Below are positions 8,415 to 18,105 of a stretch of DNA of 36,946 nt, piece by piece. The stretch's first letter is position 1. The number at the start of each line of letters is the position of its first letter. The notes below the pieces were generated by a model. That model made no database searches and was not told the origin of the DNA. It was given only the letters and a program-made list of their open reading frames with translations. This DNA comes from Candidatus Symbiothrix sp. (lineage in GTDB: Bacteria > Bacteroidota > Bacteroidia > Bacteroidales > Azobacteroidaceae): positions 1-36,946 of the forward strand of contig JAITNQ010000172.1 of the NCBI GenBank assembly GCA_031290435.1, written 5' to 3'. The position numbers and the translations under genes are program-made.

Positions 8415-9539
8415 TTATTTATTAGGTATTTTTACTCCATTCTCAAACGTGATAATAAAAGCGTCTTTAAAATCTTTCGTCACTTTTTTGTATAGTTTAT
8501 TTATCTCATTCCTGTCCGCCGACGCGCCGACGGTATATTTATACAATTTGTTTTCCATATAAAAATCTGCCTTATAACCCTTCAGTTCCGGTGAGTTATC
8601 CGGTATTTCTTTTGCGGAAGCCAAAATCTGTACCTTATAGATTTTGATGTTCTTAGCCGCCGCTTCTTCTGAGGTGAGGCTTTTTTCTATTGCATTCATC
8701 TCGGCAATCCGGTTGGAAACGGATGTATTCATTTCGGCAGGCATATCTGAAGCGGAAATGCCCGTTCTCCGGTCGAAATCTTTTTTGTATTGCGTGAAAG
8801 CATTGCAAATGGCAAGCGCCATTTTGTTTTGTCCTTCTTTGCTCAACAAAAAACTTTCAGTTGAAGGATTACTTATAAAATCAAGCTCAATTAAAATCCG
8901 GGGCATACTCGACTCCCTCAAAACCAAATAAGCGGCCTGTTTCACACCTCTGTCGTTTCGTTTGGCAGTATTAACCAATTCTTTTTGGACAATAGAAGCA
9001 AAATTGACGCTTTGTTCCGCATATTTATTAACGATAAACTCAAACATAATGTAAGACTCGGACGATTCGGGGTCAAAGCCTTCATATTTTTGCTCGTAAT
9101 TGTCTTCCAACAGTATCACGGAATTTTCCCTTTTAGCCACTTCGAAATTTTCATCCGTTCTGGAAAGGCCAAAAGTATATACCTCCACACCATTTACAGC
9201 CGAATTTCCGCTTACAGCATTGGTATGGATGGAAATAAATAAATTGGCATTGGATTTGTTGGCAATTTCCGCTCTTTCTTTCAGGCCGATAAAAACATCT
9301 TTATTACGGGTGTAAACGATTTTTACATCCGGATGTTTAGCTGCCATATATTGCCCCAAAAGCGTGCCCACAGCCAAATTAATGTCTTTTTCCCTTCCCT
9401 TTTTGCCAAGAGCGCCGGTGTCTTTTCCCCCATGCCCGGGGTCAATAACCACCACAAACGGTTCTTTATTTACTTGCGCATGGACGGGAGACAGTAAAAC
9501 AGCCGCGATAGCCAAAAATAATATGTTTGTATACTTCAT
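8415..9539 (-). CDS. N-acetylmuramoyl-L-alanine amidase with SPOR-like tail
   Basis: The product has 374 residues, with a signal peptide (cleavage near PVHAQ, residue 22). The Amidase_3 domain spans residues about 29-245: zinc ligands are His in DPGHGG, Glu in GREKDIN and His in SIHTN; the catalytic Glu is in LIELDFISN. It cuts the bond between MurNAc and the stem peptide of peptidoglycan in the periplasm, as in cell separation. Residues about 300-374 (KVQILAS..., KYTVG..., FIITF) look like a SPOR-type peptidoglycan-binding domain. It is the first gene of an operon with the MCE gene, and a -7 box lies 30 bp upstream of its ATG. Confidence 0.93.
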   Translation of the reverse strand: MKYTNILFLAIAAVLLSPVHAQVNKEPFVVVIDPGHGGKDTGALGKKGREKDINLAVGTLLGQYMAAKHPDVKIVYTRNKDVFIGLKERAEIANKSNANLFISIHTNAVSGNSAVNGVEVYTFGLSRTDENFEVAKRENSVILLEDNYEQKYEGFDPESSESYIMFEFIVNKYAEQSVNFASIVQKELVNTAKRNDRGVKQAAYLVLRESSMPRILIELDFISNPSTESFLLSKEGQNKMALAICNAFTQYKKDFDRRTGISASDMPAEMNTSVSNRIAEMNAIEKSLTSEEAAAKNIKIYKVQILASAKEIPDNSPELKGYKADFYMENKLYKYTVGASADRNEINKLYKKVTKDFKDAFIITFENGVKIPNK

Positions 9540-9568
9540 TGCGGGTCTTCTATTTGGATTTCCGTCCG

Positions 9569-9576
9569 CAAATTTA
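9569..9576 (-). promoter_or_regulatory. -7 box for the amidase-MCE operon
   Basis: On the minus strand TAAATTTG matches TAnnTTTG and lies 29 bp before the amidase ATG. No clear TTTG is found 19 bp upstream, so the -33 element is weak. Confidence 0.5.
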
Positions 9577-9661
9577 CATGTTTATTTTTAATTTTCATTA
9601 AAACTACGCTCTTTTCCTACTATAAAACCAAATATATTACCTTTTTCCGTGATATTATTTT

Positions 9662-9669
9662 TATCTTTG
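9662..9669 (+). promoter_or_regulatory. -7 box for the HD-hydrolase/LptD operon
   Basis: TATCTTTG matches TAnnTTTG exactly and lies 18 bp before the ATG at 9688. It overlaps the upstream extension of the reading frame to 9649, which rules out that earlier start. Confidence 0.6.
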
Positions 9670-9687
9670 TGGCGGAAATTAAAAAAG

Positions 9688-10227
9688 ATGGTACCCGTAG
9701 ACATTATTAGGAAATTCTATCACGAAAAGAGTGATTTGTACAAAATCCTACTTGAACATAGTTTTTCTGTCGCTGATAAATCGTTGTATATAGCTCAAAT
9801 GCATCCTGAAATGGATTTAGATAAAGCGTTTATTTTTGAAGCTGCCATGTTACACGATATCGGCATTTTCAAGACAGATGCGCCGGATATTTATTGTCAC
9901 GGAACATTTCCTTATATTTGTCACGGGTTTTTGGGCAGTGATTTATTGAAAGAAGAGGGTTTGCCTCGTCATGCATTGGTGTGTGAAAGGCATACGGGTG
10001 TAGGCTTGAGTAAAGCCTACATCATCAAAAATAACCTGCCTGTTCCGCATCGGGACATGCTTCCCGAAACGCCGGAGGAACAGCTGATTTGTTTTGCGGA
10101 TAAATTTTTCTCTAAAACGCATTTAAAAAGGGAAAAATCGGTAGAAAAAATCAGAAAAAGTCTCTCCAAGCACGGAGATGAACCGGTAAAAAAATTTGAT
10201 ATGTGGTACAAAATATTTTTAGGCTAA
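9688..10227 (+). CDS. HD-domain phosphohydrolase
   Basis: The product has 179 residues from the ATG at 9688; an earlier in-frame start at 9649 would lie upstream of the promoter. The HD metal-binding motif is visible as LEHSFSVA (first His), AAMLHDIGIFK (His-Asp) and a later Asp in CFADKF. A second conserved stretch, CERHTGVG, is typical of small HDIG-type proteins. Such enzymes hydrolyse phosphate esters, often of nucleotides, but the substrate here cannot be read from sequence. No signal peptide is present, so it is cytoplasmic. LptD follows after 15 bp, so the genes are probably cotranscribed. Confidence 0.88.
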   Translation: MVPVDIIRKFYHEKSDLYKILLEHSFSVADKSLYIAQMHPEMDLDKAFIFEAAMLHDIGIFKTDAPDIYCHGTFPYICHGFLGSDLLKEEGLPRHALVCERHTGVGLSKAYIIKNNLPVPHRDMLPETPEEQLICFADKFFSKTHLKREKSVEKIRKSLSKHGDEPVKKFDMWYKIFLG

Positions 10228-10242
10228 GTCAAAATTTCTCAC

Positions 10243-13002
10243 ATGATTATAAAAAGTCCTTATTGTTTCTGGATTTGTTTGTTTGTTTTGCTTTATGCCG
10301 GACAAAGGGCGGTTGCACAGGAAACCGTACCTGTAACAGCGTCACAGGATTCGATAACGGGCATAAACATAGACAATAAAACGGATTCTACAACCCTAAA
10401 AACAGATTCAATCAAACCAAACGCCCTTGATGCCCCTATCACGGCTACTGCCAAAGATTCTATGGTCATAATAAGAAAAGGATCGAATAAATTGTATATT
10501 TATGGAGAAGGCACTGTGAAATACGGGAATCTCGGTTTGGAAGCCGAACATATAGAATTAGATGCAGACAGCCGCGCCATTTATGCTACTTATGCTTTGG
10601 ACTCAATAGGAGAAGAATTTGGTTATCCGGTTTTTAAAGAAGGGGAAAAGCAGTATGAAATGAAGCAGGTATGGTACAACTTTAAAACCCGGAAAATGTA
10701 CCTTCTTGATATCATAACCCAAGAGGGAGAAGGTTACCTTACGGCAAGCACAACTAAAAAAATGGCGGATGATGATTTGTTTCTGAAAGATGGAAAATAT
10801 ACTACCTGTGACGAGCATGAACATCCGCACTGGTATTTCCAAATTACGAAAGGCAAACTACGACCCGGGAAAAATGTAGTAGTAGGGCCTACCTACTTAG
10901 TGGTAGAAGATGTGCCTTTGCCGATTGCCGTTCCTTTTGGTTTTTTCCCGTTTTCGAAAAGTTATTCATCCGGTGTGATAATGCCTACCTATGGAGATGA
11001 AATGACCCGCGGTTTTTCGCTAAGGGATTTCGGTTACTATTTTGCTATCAATAATTTTGTCGATTTAGCGCTTAGAGGAGAAATATATACCAAAGGTTCA
11101 TGGGGTATAAAAGCGGATTCCAGATACGTGAGAAAATACAAATATTCCGGTAATTTTAATGCCTCATACTTGCTCACGGTGACAGGAGACAAAGATACGG
11201 AAAACATAGCCGGTTCCGATTACAAAAAAGACAAGGCTTTCAGTCTGAATTGGAACCATAGTCAGGATGCGAAAGCGAATCCTTTCGTTACCTTGAGCGC
11301 AGACGTCAGATTTTCCACCCATTCTTTCGACCGGAACAATCTGGAAAGTATCTATTCGGACAGATACAGCGAAAATACGAAATCATCCAATATCAATTAT
11401 GCTTTCAGACATCCTACTTTACCCGTCTCATTCAGTGCAAATGCCTCTATCAACCAGATATCAAGAGATACCTCGCTTAGTGTTACGCTCCCGAACCTGA
11501 CAATTACCATGTCGCAGCTGTATCCTTTCAAACGGAAAGAGCAGATAGGGGATGCCAAATGGTATGAAAAAATATACATGAGTTATACGGGGACGCTAAA
11601 AAACAGTATCAGTAATGTGAAAGAATATGATTTTTTTAAGAAGAACATGATAAAAGACTGGCGGAACGGTATGAGCCACAATATACCTGTTTCGGCGTCA
11701 TTCAATTTGTTTAAATACATTACGATTAACCCATCCATCAATTATACGGAGTCATGGTATTCCCAAAAAGTGGATTATGACTACGATTATATAGAAAAGA
11801 AAATCCTTCCTTCCGATACGACTTATGGATTCTATCGGGTTTTCAGTTACAATGCCAGTGTAAGCGCCAACACCAAATTATATGGATTGTACAAACCTTG
11901 GTCGCTGTTCGGGAAATGGACAGAAGGTGTTGAGATAAGACATGTATTGACGCCAACCGTCAGTTTTAGCGGCGCTCCGGATTTTTCCGACCCACGCTAC
12001 GGCATGTACAAAAGGATAAGGTACTTCAATGAACAACGCCAAGAATGGGAAAATGATCTCATGTCTCCATTTAGAGACCAATTGTTTAGTGTGCCGTCTA
12101 TCGGAAAAACGGGAAGCCTCAGTTTTTCGATAGATAATAATTTTGAAATGAAACTACCGGCAGCAGAAGCCGATTCTGCGCGGCGAAAAATCAGTCTTAT
12201 TGATAAATTGGAATTTCGTACAGGCTACAACTTTTTGAAAGATTCAATGAATTGGGATAACATAAATGCATCTATCCGGCTCAAACTATTCGGAAAATCC
12301 AACTTGAGCCTGCAAGGGGCATTCGACAGGTATCTTTACAATGAAAACGGACAATATATCAATAAAATGCGTAAAGGCATCGGCCGTTTTATGGGAACTT
12401 CGACAGGATATTCCTATAATTTAAGCAACGAAGTCGTCAAAAAATGGTTCACAAAAGAGGACAAAGGCGCTTCTTCTTCGGATGCGTCGCCCACAGCCGG
12501 CGCTGCTAATGAAGACGGAAAGAGCACAAATGATACGGGGAGCGGAGACGCAAGTAACAATCAGCAGACTTCCCTGCGAAAGCCGAAAAAGGATAATAGC
12601 GGGGATTTCGACGGCGATGGTTATCAATTACTGAATATTCCATGGAATTTAAATTTCAGCTATTCGGCCACTTTAAGTTATGATAGACAAAGCTTTAACG
12701 AAGTAAAACGGGAATACTCGTATAAAATCAGTCAAACCTTAGGCGTAAGCGGAAATATTGCTCCGACAAAAGGCTGGAGTATTAATTTTAATACATCTTA
12801 CGATTTTGATTATAAGAGATTCGCTACCCTGAGTTGCGGTATTTCCCGATCAATGCATTGTTGGAACATGTCCGCCCAGTTGATGCCGATTGGCCCTTAC
12901 CAAAGTTACAGTTTTACGATTGCAGTAACTTCCAATTTGTTGCGAGACCTGAAATACTCCCAGAGCAACAATTCCCGGGATGCTATGGATTGGGGGTACT
13001 GA
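10243..13002 (+). CDS. lptD: LptD-like outer-membrane LPS assembly protein
   Basis: The product has 919 residues with a signal peptide (residues 1-25, ending VAQE). After a Thr/Asp/Ser-rich spacer, residues about 80-230 form an OstA/LptA-like beta-jellyroll (SNKLYIYGEGTVKYG, LEAEHIELD). The rest is the C-terminal beta-barrel, with alternating aromatic strands, for example YLVVEDVPLPIAVPFGFFPF and PWNLNFSYSATLSYD. LptD inserts lipopolysaccharide into the outer leaflet with LptE. Residues about 740-790 form a low-complexity Ser/Asp/Gly/Asn/Lys linker, probably a surface loop. The protein ends in a short polar tail (NNSRDAMDWGY) rather than the usual aromatic C-terminus, perhaps meaning the barrel closes before it. 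Its stop is 1 bp from the stop of rlmH on the other strand. Confidence 0.9.
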   Translation: MIIKSPYCFWICLFVLLYAGQRAVAQETVPVTASQDSITGINIDNKTDSTTLKTDSIKPNALDAPITATAKDSMVIIRKGSNKLYIYGEGTVKYGNLGLEAEHIELDADSRAIYATYALDSIGEEFGYPVFKEGEKQYEMKQVWYNFKTRKMYLLDIITQEGEGYLTASTTKKMADDDLFLKDGKYTTCDEHEHPHWYFQITKGKLRPGKNVVVGPTYLVVEDVPLPIAVPFGFFPFSKSYSSGVIMPTYGDEMTRGFSLRDFGYYFAINNFVDLALRGEIYTKGSWGIKADSRYVRKYKYSGNFNASYLLTVTGDKDTENIAGSDYKKDKAFSLNWNHSQDAKANPFVTLSADVRFSTHSFDRNNLESIYSDRYSENTKSSNINYAFRHPTLPVSFSANASINQISRDTSLSVTLPNLTITMSQLYPFKRKEQIGDAKWYEKIYMSYTGTLKNSISNVKEYDFFKKNMIKDWRNGMSHNIPVSASFNLFKYITINPSINYTESWYSQKVDYDYDYIEKKILPSDTTYGFYRVFSYNASVSANTKLYGLYKPWSLFGKWTEGVEIRHVLTPTVSFSGAPDFSDPRYGMYKRIRYFNEQRQEWENDLMSPFRDQLFSVPSIGKTGSLSFSIDNNFEMKLPAAEADSARRKISLIDKLEFRTGYNFLKDSMNWDNINASIRLKLFGKSNLSLQGAFDRYLYNENGQYINKMRKGIGRFMGTSTGYSYNLSNEVVKKWFTKEDKGASSSDASPTAGAANEDGKSTNDTGSGDASNNQQTSLRKPKKDNSGDFDGDGYQLLNIPWNLNFSYSATLSYDRQSFNEVKREYSYKISQTLGVSGNIAPTKGWSINFNTSYDFDYKRFATLSCGISRSMHCWNMSAQLMPIGPYQSYSFTIAVTSNLLRDLKYSQSNNSRDAMDWGY

Positions 13003-13003
13003 T

Positions 13004-13480
13004 TTATTCGTGATGATAAGGTTCATTGCCCAATATCGTCATTGCCCGGTAGAGTTGTTCTATAAAAATCAAGCGAACCAATTGATGGGAAAAAGTCAGC
13101 TGCGACAAAGAAATTTGTTCCTGCGCAGTTGCATAAACTTTGTTTGAAAAACCGTAAGGCCCGCCGATTACAAAAACCATCCGTTTTGCAACCGTATGCA
13201 TTTTTTTTTCAATGTATTCGGCAAATGCCAAAGAAGAAAATTCCATACCATGTTCATCCAATAAAACGATAAAGTCTCCGGGCTGAAAATACTTGCCTAT
13301 CAATTCCCCTTCTTTCTCTTTCATCTGGTCGAAAGAAAGATTTTTTGTCTGCTTGATATCCGGAATTACGGTTATTTCAAAAGACGAGAGATAATGTTTC
13401 AAACGGGCGTAATATTCTTCTACTCCGCTTTTAACAAAGTCCTGATTTGTCTTTCCGACAAGCAACAACTGTATTTTCAT
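13004..13480 (-). CDS. rlmH: 23S rRNA (pseudouridine1915-N3)-methyltransferase RlmH
   Basis: The product has 158 residues, the usual RlmH length. It is a SPOUT enzyme using S-adenosylmethionine; VFVIGGPYGFS and LSLSQLTFSHQLVRLIFIEQLYRA are the knot and cofactor-binding segments, and the C-terminal PYHHE is characteristic. It methylates pseudouridine 1915 in helix 69 of 23S rRNA in assembled ribosomes. It starts 9 bp after the GH2 stop, so it is the last gene of the serC-pgk-GH29-GH2 run; it converges with lptD with a 1-bp gap and no terminator between. Confidence 0.97.
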   Translation of the reverse strand: MKIQLLLVGKTNQDFVKSGVEEYYARLKHYLSSFEITVIPDIKQTKNLSFDQMKEKEGELIGKYFQPGDFIVLLDEHGMEFSSLAFAEYIEKKMHTVAKRMVFVIGGPYGFSNKVYATAQEQISLSQLTFSHQLVRLIFIEQLYRAMTILGNEPYHHE

Positions 13481-13489
13481 AGCTGCATT

Positions 13490-15493
13490 TTATTTTACAT
13501 ACAAGTTGATAACATCTTCTAAAGACTTTCCGGAACGAGCTGTAATTTGGTTTTTTCCCGGCTGGAGCGCTACATTTTCCCAAATAAAAGTACCGTAGTC
13601 TCCCCGGCGTTTGCCTAATGACTGGCCGTTTACAAACAATTCCACTTCCGGCTGATTTGCGTAAATCTTGATTTTCTGTGCGGCCTTGCTACGTTCGGTC
13701 AATCTTCTTTCTGCGATATAAACAAACGGGTCTGTTGTATTCCAGTTGGCTTTGTAAAAATAGAAAGCATCTTTCCGCACTTTGCGGTCGAATGTAACCA
13801 AACCCTTGTCATTTTTGCCTTTCATCTCGCCTTCGGTACGATGCGCTGCACCGAAATCGAAGAGATTCCAAATAAAAGTTCCCCAAATAAAAGACCTTTT
13901 GTCGAGCGCTTTCCAATGCTCTTCGTGAAAATAAGTCTGCCAGTTTTCCGGATGCCAATAACTATTTGCCTCCGGTTGTTTCAATTCTTCCTGTTGATGA
14001 TAGATACCGGCTCCTGCTCCGTATTCGCTGATACCAATGGGCGTATCAGGAAATTCTGCATGGGTTTTATCTGCCCATCCAGCTATAGAAGAAGGTTTTC
14101 CGTCATACCATCCGTAATACAGATTCCATGCAATCATATCGGTTACGCGGTTGAGTTCTCCGCTTATATTAGAGGCAGCCACAGTCAAACGGGAAGGGTC
14201 TTCCTGTTTTGCCAAGGCTTTCAGTTCCTTGATATAGCACACAGGATTATCACCCGATTCTTTCAGTTCATTAAACAAACCCCAGAAGCAAACCGATGGA
14301 TGATTGAAATTTTGCCGAATCAGTTCGAGCAGTTGCTGCCGTCCGTTTTCCTTGAACGTTTCTTGGTCTACAAAACCTTTATCCCGATAACCGCCCGGCC
14401 CGACAAACGGAATCTCCGACCAGACAACGATTCCGTATTCATCGCATAAATCGTAAATATACTTGTCCTGCGGATAGTGCGACAAGCGAATGGCATTTGC
14501 ACCCATTTCTACCAAAATATCCATATCCTCTTTATGATGAATGGGATACAATGCATTCCCAAAGCCTTCCCTGTCCTGATGACGGCAGACGCCTCGTAAC
14601 TGTACATGTTTCCCATTCAGGAAGAAGCCTTTATCTGGGTCTACCGTATATTGCCGGATACCCAATCTTTCATCCACCCGGTCAATAAGCAAGGCATTAC
14701 GTGACAATTCCGTTTCAACCGTATAAAGATAAGGGTCTTCCGTACCTTGCCAGAAGTGGGGGTTCTTAATTTCCAAGGAGAGGTTCACAACTTGTCGGGA
14801 ATCGCCGGTCAGGACGACCGGAGTTTGTTTTTCGGCAACAATTTGTTGTTGTTTATCCCTGATTTGAATTTTAAGGCTAAGCGCACTGCCGGCTTTTCCG
14901 GTCAATAATACGCGGGCATCTATCGCAGTGGCTCTACCGTCCTGTTTCTGGGTCAGGTAAACGCCTGAAGAGGCATAATCGGAAAGGGAAATATGCTCCG
15001 GCTCCGTCACAATCAAATCTACATCGCGGTAAATACCGCCATACATATTGAAATCACCCAGTAGCGGCATAATATCCAATTGGAGCGCATTATTTACCCT
15101 CACCCACAGGGTATTTTCTTTTCCGAAAGTCAGATAAGGAGTTATATCAAAAACAAAAGCCGTATACCCTCCCCTGTGTTCACCTACATGCCGTCCGTTG
15201 ACAAACAGATTGGCAAGGCTGTTCACGCCTTTGAACCGGATATAAACGGTTTTTTCTTTCCATTCTTCCGGAATAGCCAGCGTTTTTTCGTAATTGGCCA
15301 AGCCTCGGAAATAATCTTCTTTTCCGCTCAGGGCATCCAAATTCCATGTATGCGGCAGATTTACTTCTGCAAATACATTTTTCCGGGTTTCATATCCGGA
15401 TGTAAAACGCCATGAACGGTTTAACGAAATTATTTCCCGGGCCGATACCGGCCAAACCAACAATCCCAACAGGAGCAAAACGGTGTATTTCAT
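13490..15493 (-). CDS. glycoside hydrolase family 2 (beta-galactosidase-like)
   Basis: The product has 667 residues with a signal peptide (WPVSA-R, about residue 18). The order is a sugar-binding jelly-roll (about 20-185, NLPHTWN, ANLFVNGRHVGEHRGGY), an immunoglobulin-like GH2 domain, then a TIM barrel from about 280. The acid/base Glu is in WGLFNELKE and the nucleophile Glu in GISEYGAGAG, both standard GH2 positions. A C-terminal domain (about 600-667, IKIYANQPEVELFVNG) follows. It removes beta-linked sugars, probably galactose, outside the cytoplasm; galactosidase versus glucuronidase or mannosidase cannot be decided. It follows the GH29 gene by 17 bp, suggesting joint attack on fucosylated galactosides such as host glycans. 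Confidence 0.92.
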   Translation of the reverse strand: MKYTVLLLLGLLVWPVSAREIISLNRSWRFTSGYETRKNVFAEVNLPHTWNLDALSGKEDYFRGLANYEKTLAIPEEWKEKTVYIRFKGVNSLANLFVNGRHVGEHRGGYTAFVFDITPYLTFGKENTLWVRVNNALQLDIMPLLGDFNMYGGIYRDVDLIVTEPEHISLSDYASSGVYLTQKQDGRATAIDARVLLTGKAGSALSLKIQIRDKQQQIVAEKQTPVVLTGDSRQVVNLSLEIKNPHFWQGTEDPYLYTVETELSRNALLIDRVDERLGIRQYTVDPDKGFFLNGKHVQLRGVCRHQDREGFGNALYPIHHKEDMDILVEMGANAIRLSHYPQDKYIYDLCDEYGIVVWSEIPFVGPGGYRDKGFVDQETFKENGRQQLLELIRQNFNHPSVCFWGLFNELKESGDNPVCYIKELKALAKQEDPSRLTVAASNISGELNRVTDMIAWNLYYGWYDGKPSSIAGWADKTHAEFPDTPIGISEYGAGAGIYHQQEELKQPEANSYWHPENWQTYFHEEHWKALDKRSFIWGTFIWNLFDFGAAHRTEGEMKGKNDKGLVTFDRKVRKDAFYFYKANWNTTDPFVYIAERRLTERSKAAQKIKIYANQPEVELFVNGQSLGKRRGDYGTFIWENVALQPGKNQITARSGKSLEDVINLYVK

Positions 15494-15510
15494 GCGTACT
15501 TTTTTATTCT

Positions 15511-16806
15511 TTACTTGATTTCTATGATGGAGTCAATCTCATCTAAATCACCGGTGAATATAAAAGTAACATTGCCGGTTTTTTTGTCCTTTTCCCAAAC
15601 CAATTTAGCATCCGTATTGAGAAATTTCGCCGATTTTATTTTTGGCAGATTCAGGGTAATAGTCGATAGTTCCTTATCCAACAGATGGATGTACTGTGTA
15701 GCTCCCTTAGCGGTGCTGATGCCCCAAGTCTGTTGCGGTACACTACCCCGGCGGGTTTCGTAAATCGTATGGCCGTATTTTTTCATCCATTCACCCATTT
15801 TTTGGAGGCGTTCCACACATTCGGGCTGAATCTGTCCGTTCGGCATAGGGCCTACGTTTAACAATAAATTGGCACCTGAGCCGGCCGATCGAACAAGCAG
15901 GTGAATCAGTTCTTTGGCCGATTTGAAATTGTCGTCGGTGATGGAAAAGCCCCAACTTTTGTTGATGGTTTCACAAGTTTCCAAGGGTAAAGGTGAAACT
16001 TCCTGTCCGCTGAGTCCCGACTTGTTTTCACCGGGGACATCCCGTTCGAAAATCTGGTAATCTTCACCGGGCATAGGCGGAAGATGGTGGTTGTTCGCTA
16101 TCAGACATTCGGGTTGCAGGCGATGTATCAGTTCGTATATTTCCGGATAATGCCAATCAACTGCGGTTTCGTGTGAAGTCCGGTTTCCATCGGATGTCTG
16201 GTCCCAATGCCCATCAAACCAGATTCCGGCTATCGGGCCGTAATTGGTAAGCAGTTCTGTCAACTGGTTTTTCATAAAACCGATATAGGAATCCCAATCG
16301 CTTTTTGCGGTTCTGCCCGCTTTTTGTCCGGTGCGTCCGGTTTCGTATTGGTAATCGGTGCGCATCCAGTCGAGCAGGGAATAATACAGTACCAGTTTGA
16401 TATTTTCCTTGTGACATTCGTCGGCCAATTGTTTGATAATATCTTTCCCGTAAGGAGTATTCATGCTATTCCAATCCGATTGCCGGGTGTTCCAGTTGCT
16501 AAACCCATCGTGGTGGCGAGAGGTAAGCGTGATATATTTCATACCGGCGTCTTTGGCAATTTTCACCCACTCCTTGGCATCAAAAGCCTGCGGATTGAAT
16601 AAATCCTGTAGTCGTTTGTAGTCTTCCCCTTTTATCGGGCGGTTGTTCATTACCCATTCTCCGTTTCCCAATACACTGTAAGGGCCGAAATGAACAAACA
16701 TGCCGAAACGGGCGTCTTCGAACCATTGGGTATTGGGCTTCTGACTTTGACCAAAAGTATTGATCGTCAGGAATAAAAAGAAAAATAAATAAAAAAATTT
16801 TTGCAT
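15511..16806 (-). CDS. alpha-L-fucosidase, GH29
   Basis: The product has 431 residues, with a signal peptide (residues 1-20, ending TFGQS). The GH29 barrel is recognisable by WFEDARFGMFVHFGPYS, TSRHHDGFSNWNT and the nucleophile Asp in IAGIWFDGHWDQ. The predicted acid/base Glu lies in the variable stretch after ERDVPGE and is not assigned with certainty. GH29 enzymes release alpha-L-fucose. A short C-terminal beta domain (about 360-431) is present. It lies 9 bp after pgk and 17 bp before the GH2 gene. Fucose-uptake genes are absent here, so released fucose may be used elsewhere. Confidence 0.93.
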   Translation of the reverse strand: MQKFFYLFFFLFLTINTFGQSQKPNTQWFEDARFGMFVHFGPYSVLGNGEWVMNNRPIKGEDYKRLQDLFNPQAFDAKEWVKIAKDAGMKYITLTSRHHDGFSNWNTRQSDWNSMNTPYGKDIIKQLADECHKENIKLVLYYSLLDWMRTDYQYETGRTGQKAGRTAKSDWDSYIGFMKNQLTELLTNYGPIAGIWFDGHWDQTSDGNRTSHETAVDWHYPEIYELIHRLQPECLIANNHHLPPMPGEDYQIFERDVPGENKSGLSGQEVSPLPLETCETINKSWGFSITDDNFKSAKELIHLLVRSAGSGANLLLNVGPMPNGQIQPECVERLQKMGEWMKKYGHTIYETRRGSVPQQTWGISTAKGATQYIHLLDKELSTITLNLPKIKSAKFLNTDAKLVWEKDKKTGNVTFIFTGDLDEIDSIIEIK

Positions 16807-16815
16807 ATCAGCACA

Positions 16816-18078
16816 TTAATATCCGCGGATGGCTTTGATTCCCGGCAATACTTTGCCTTCAATAAATTCGAGCAAAGCGCCCCCGCCGGTGGAAACATAA
16901 CTCATTTTATCGGCGATACCGAATTTATTGACGCAAGCCACAGAGTCGCCTCCGCCTACCAAGGAGAAAGCGCCTTTTTCGGTAGCATCCACAATGGCCA
17001 AACCTACGGCGCGGGAACCTCCGGTAAAGTTTTCGAATTCAAAAACACCTGTCGGACCGTTCCAAAGTACAGTTTTGGAAGCAAGGATGACTGCTGCAAA
17101 TTGCTTTTCGGTTTCCGGGCCTATGTCCAATCCTTGCCAGCCGTCGGGGATAGCGTCTACCGGAACGAACTGCGTTTTTGCATCGTTGCTAAAACTGTCC
17201 GCCGCTTTGGCGTCTACCGCCAGCACCAGATTGACATTGTTGTCTTTGGCTTTTTGAATCAGGCTCAAGGCCAAATCCAATTTGTCGTCTTCGCAGATGG
17301 AATGTCCGATTTTACCGCCCAAAGCTTTGGTGAAGGTATAAGTCATTCCGCCTGCAATAATCAGGTTGTCTACCTTGGACAACAAATTTTCGATAATTTC
17401 AATTTTAGAGGAAACTTTTGAACCGCCCATGATGGCTGTGAAAGGACGGGCTGTGTCTTTCAGGACTTTTTCTACCGCATCAATTTCGTTCTGCATCAAG
17501 TATCCGAATAATTTATGATCGGCGTCGAAATAGTCGGCGATAACGGCTGTGGACGCATGGGCGCGATGAGCCGTTCCAAAAGCATCGTTTACATAAACCG
17601 TTGCATAAGCAGCCAATTGTTTTGCCATCTCTTTCTGGTTGGCTTTTTCGGCTTTTTTAGCGGCGGCTATTTCATCTTCACTTGCATCGTCTTTCAACCC
17701 ACGAGGTTTGCCTTCTTCGGCAGCATAATAGCGGAGGTTCTCAAGCAACAATGCCTGACCGGCTTGTAAGGCAGCCGATTTCTCTATCGCTTCCTTACCG
17801 AGGCAATCATGGGCAAAGTCTACGTTTACGCCCAATAATTCGGACACGCGGGCTAAGATGTATTGCAAAGAATATTTGGCGTCTACACCTTTGGGACGTC
17901 CCAAATGGGAGCCGATAATGACGCTGCCGCCATTTGCCAAGATTTTTTTAAGCGTAGGAATGGCCGCGCGGATGCGGGTGTCATCCGTGATGTTGAACTT
18001 CTCGTCCAAGGGTACGTTGAAATCCACACGTACAAATGCTTTTTGCCCTGAAAAATTGAAATTGTCGATTGTTTGCAT
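16816..18078 (-). CDS. pgk: phosphoglycerate kinase
   Basis: The product has 420 residues, typical of PGK. The N-terminal signature [13 protein letters not shown] and the [10 protein letters not shown] substrate segment are present; the nucleotide-binding GG(A/G)-type loops ([32 protein letters not shown]) lie in the C-terminal half. It reversibly transfers phosphate from 1,3-bisphosphoglycerate to ADP, giving 3-phosphoglycerate, also the precursor for serine. It follows serC by 27 bp and precedes the GH29 gene by 9 bp, so it sits in the middle of a long minus-strand operon. Confidence 0.98.
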   Translation of the reverse strand: MQTIDNFNFSGQKAFVRVDFNVPLDEKFNITDDTRIRAAIPTLKKILANGGSVIIGSHLGRPKGVDAKYSLQYILARVSELLGVNVDFAHDCLGKEAIEKSAALQAGQALLLENLRYYAAEEGKPRGLKDDASEDEIAAAKKAEKANQKEMAKQLAAYATVYVNDAFGTAHRAHASTAVIADYFDADHKLFGYLMQNEIDAVEKVLKDTARPFTAIMGGSKVSSKIEIIENLLSKVDNLIIAGGMTYTFTKALGGKIGHSICEDDKLDLALSLIQKAKDNNVNLVLAVDAKAADSFSNDAKTQFVPVDAIPDGWQGLDIGPETEKQFAAVILASKTVLWNGPTGVFEFENFTGGSRAVGLAIVDATEKGAFSLVGGGDSVACVNKFGIADKMSYVSTGGGALLEFIEGKVLPGIKAIRGY

Positions 18079-18105
18079 GATGTTATTTTTTTTTTGAGAG
18101 ATTGA

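Noticed and set aside
13841..14449. 202-residue plus-strand frame within the GH2 gene
   Set aside because: It is antisense to a clear glycosidase, and the translated sequence resembles nothing.
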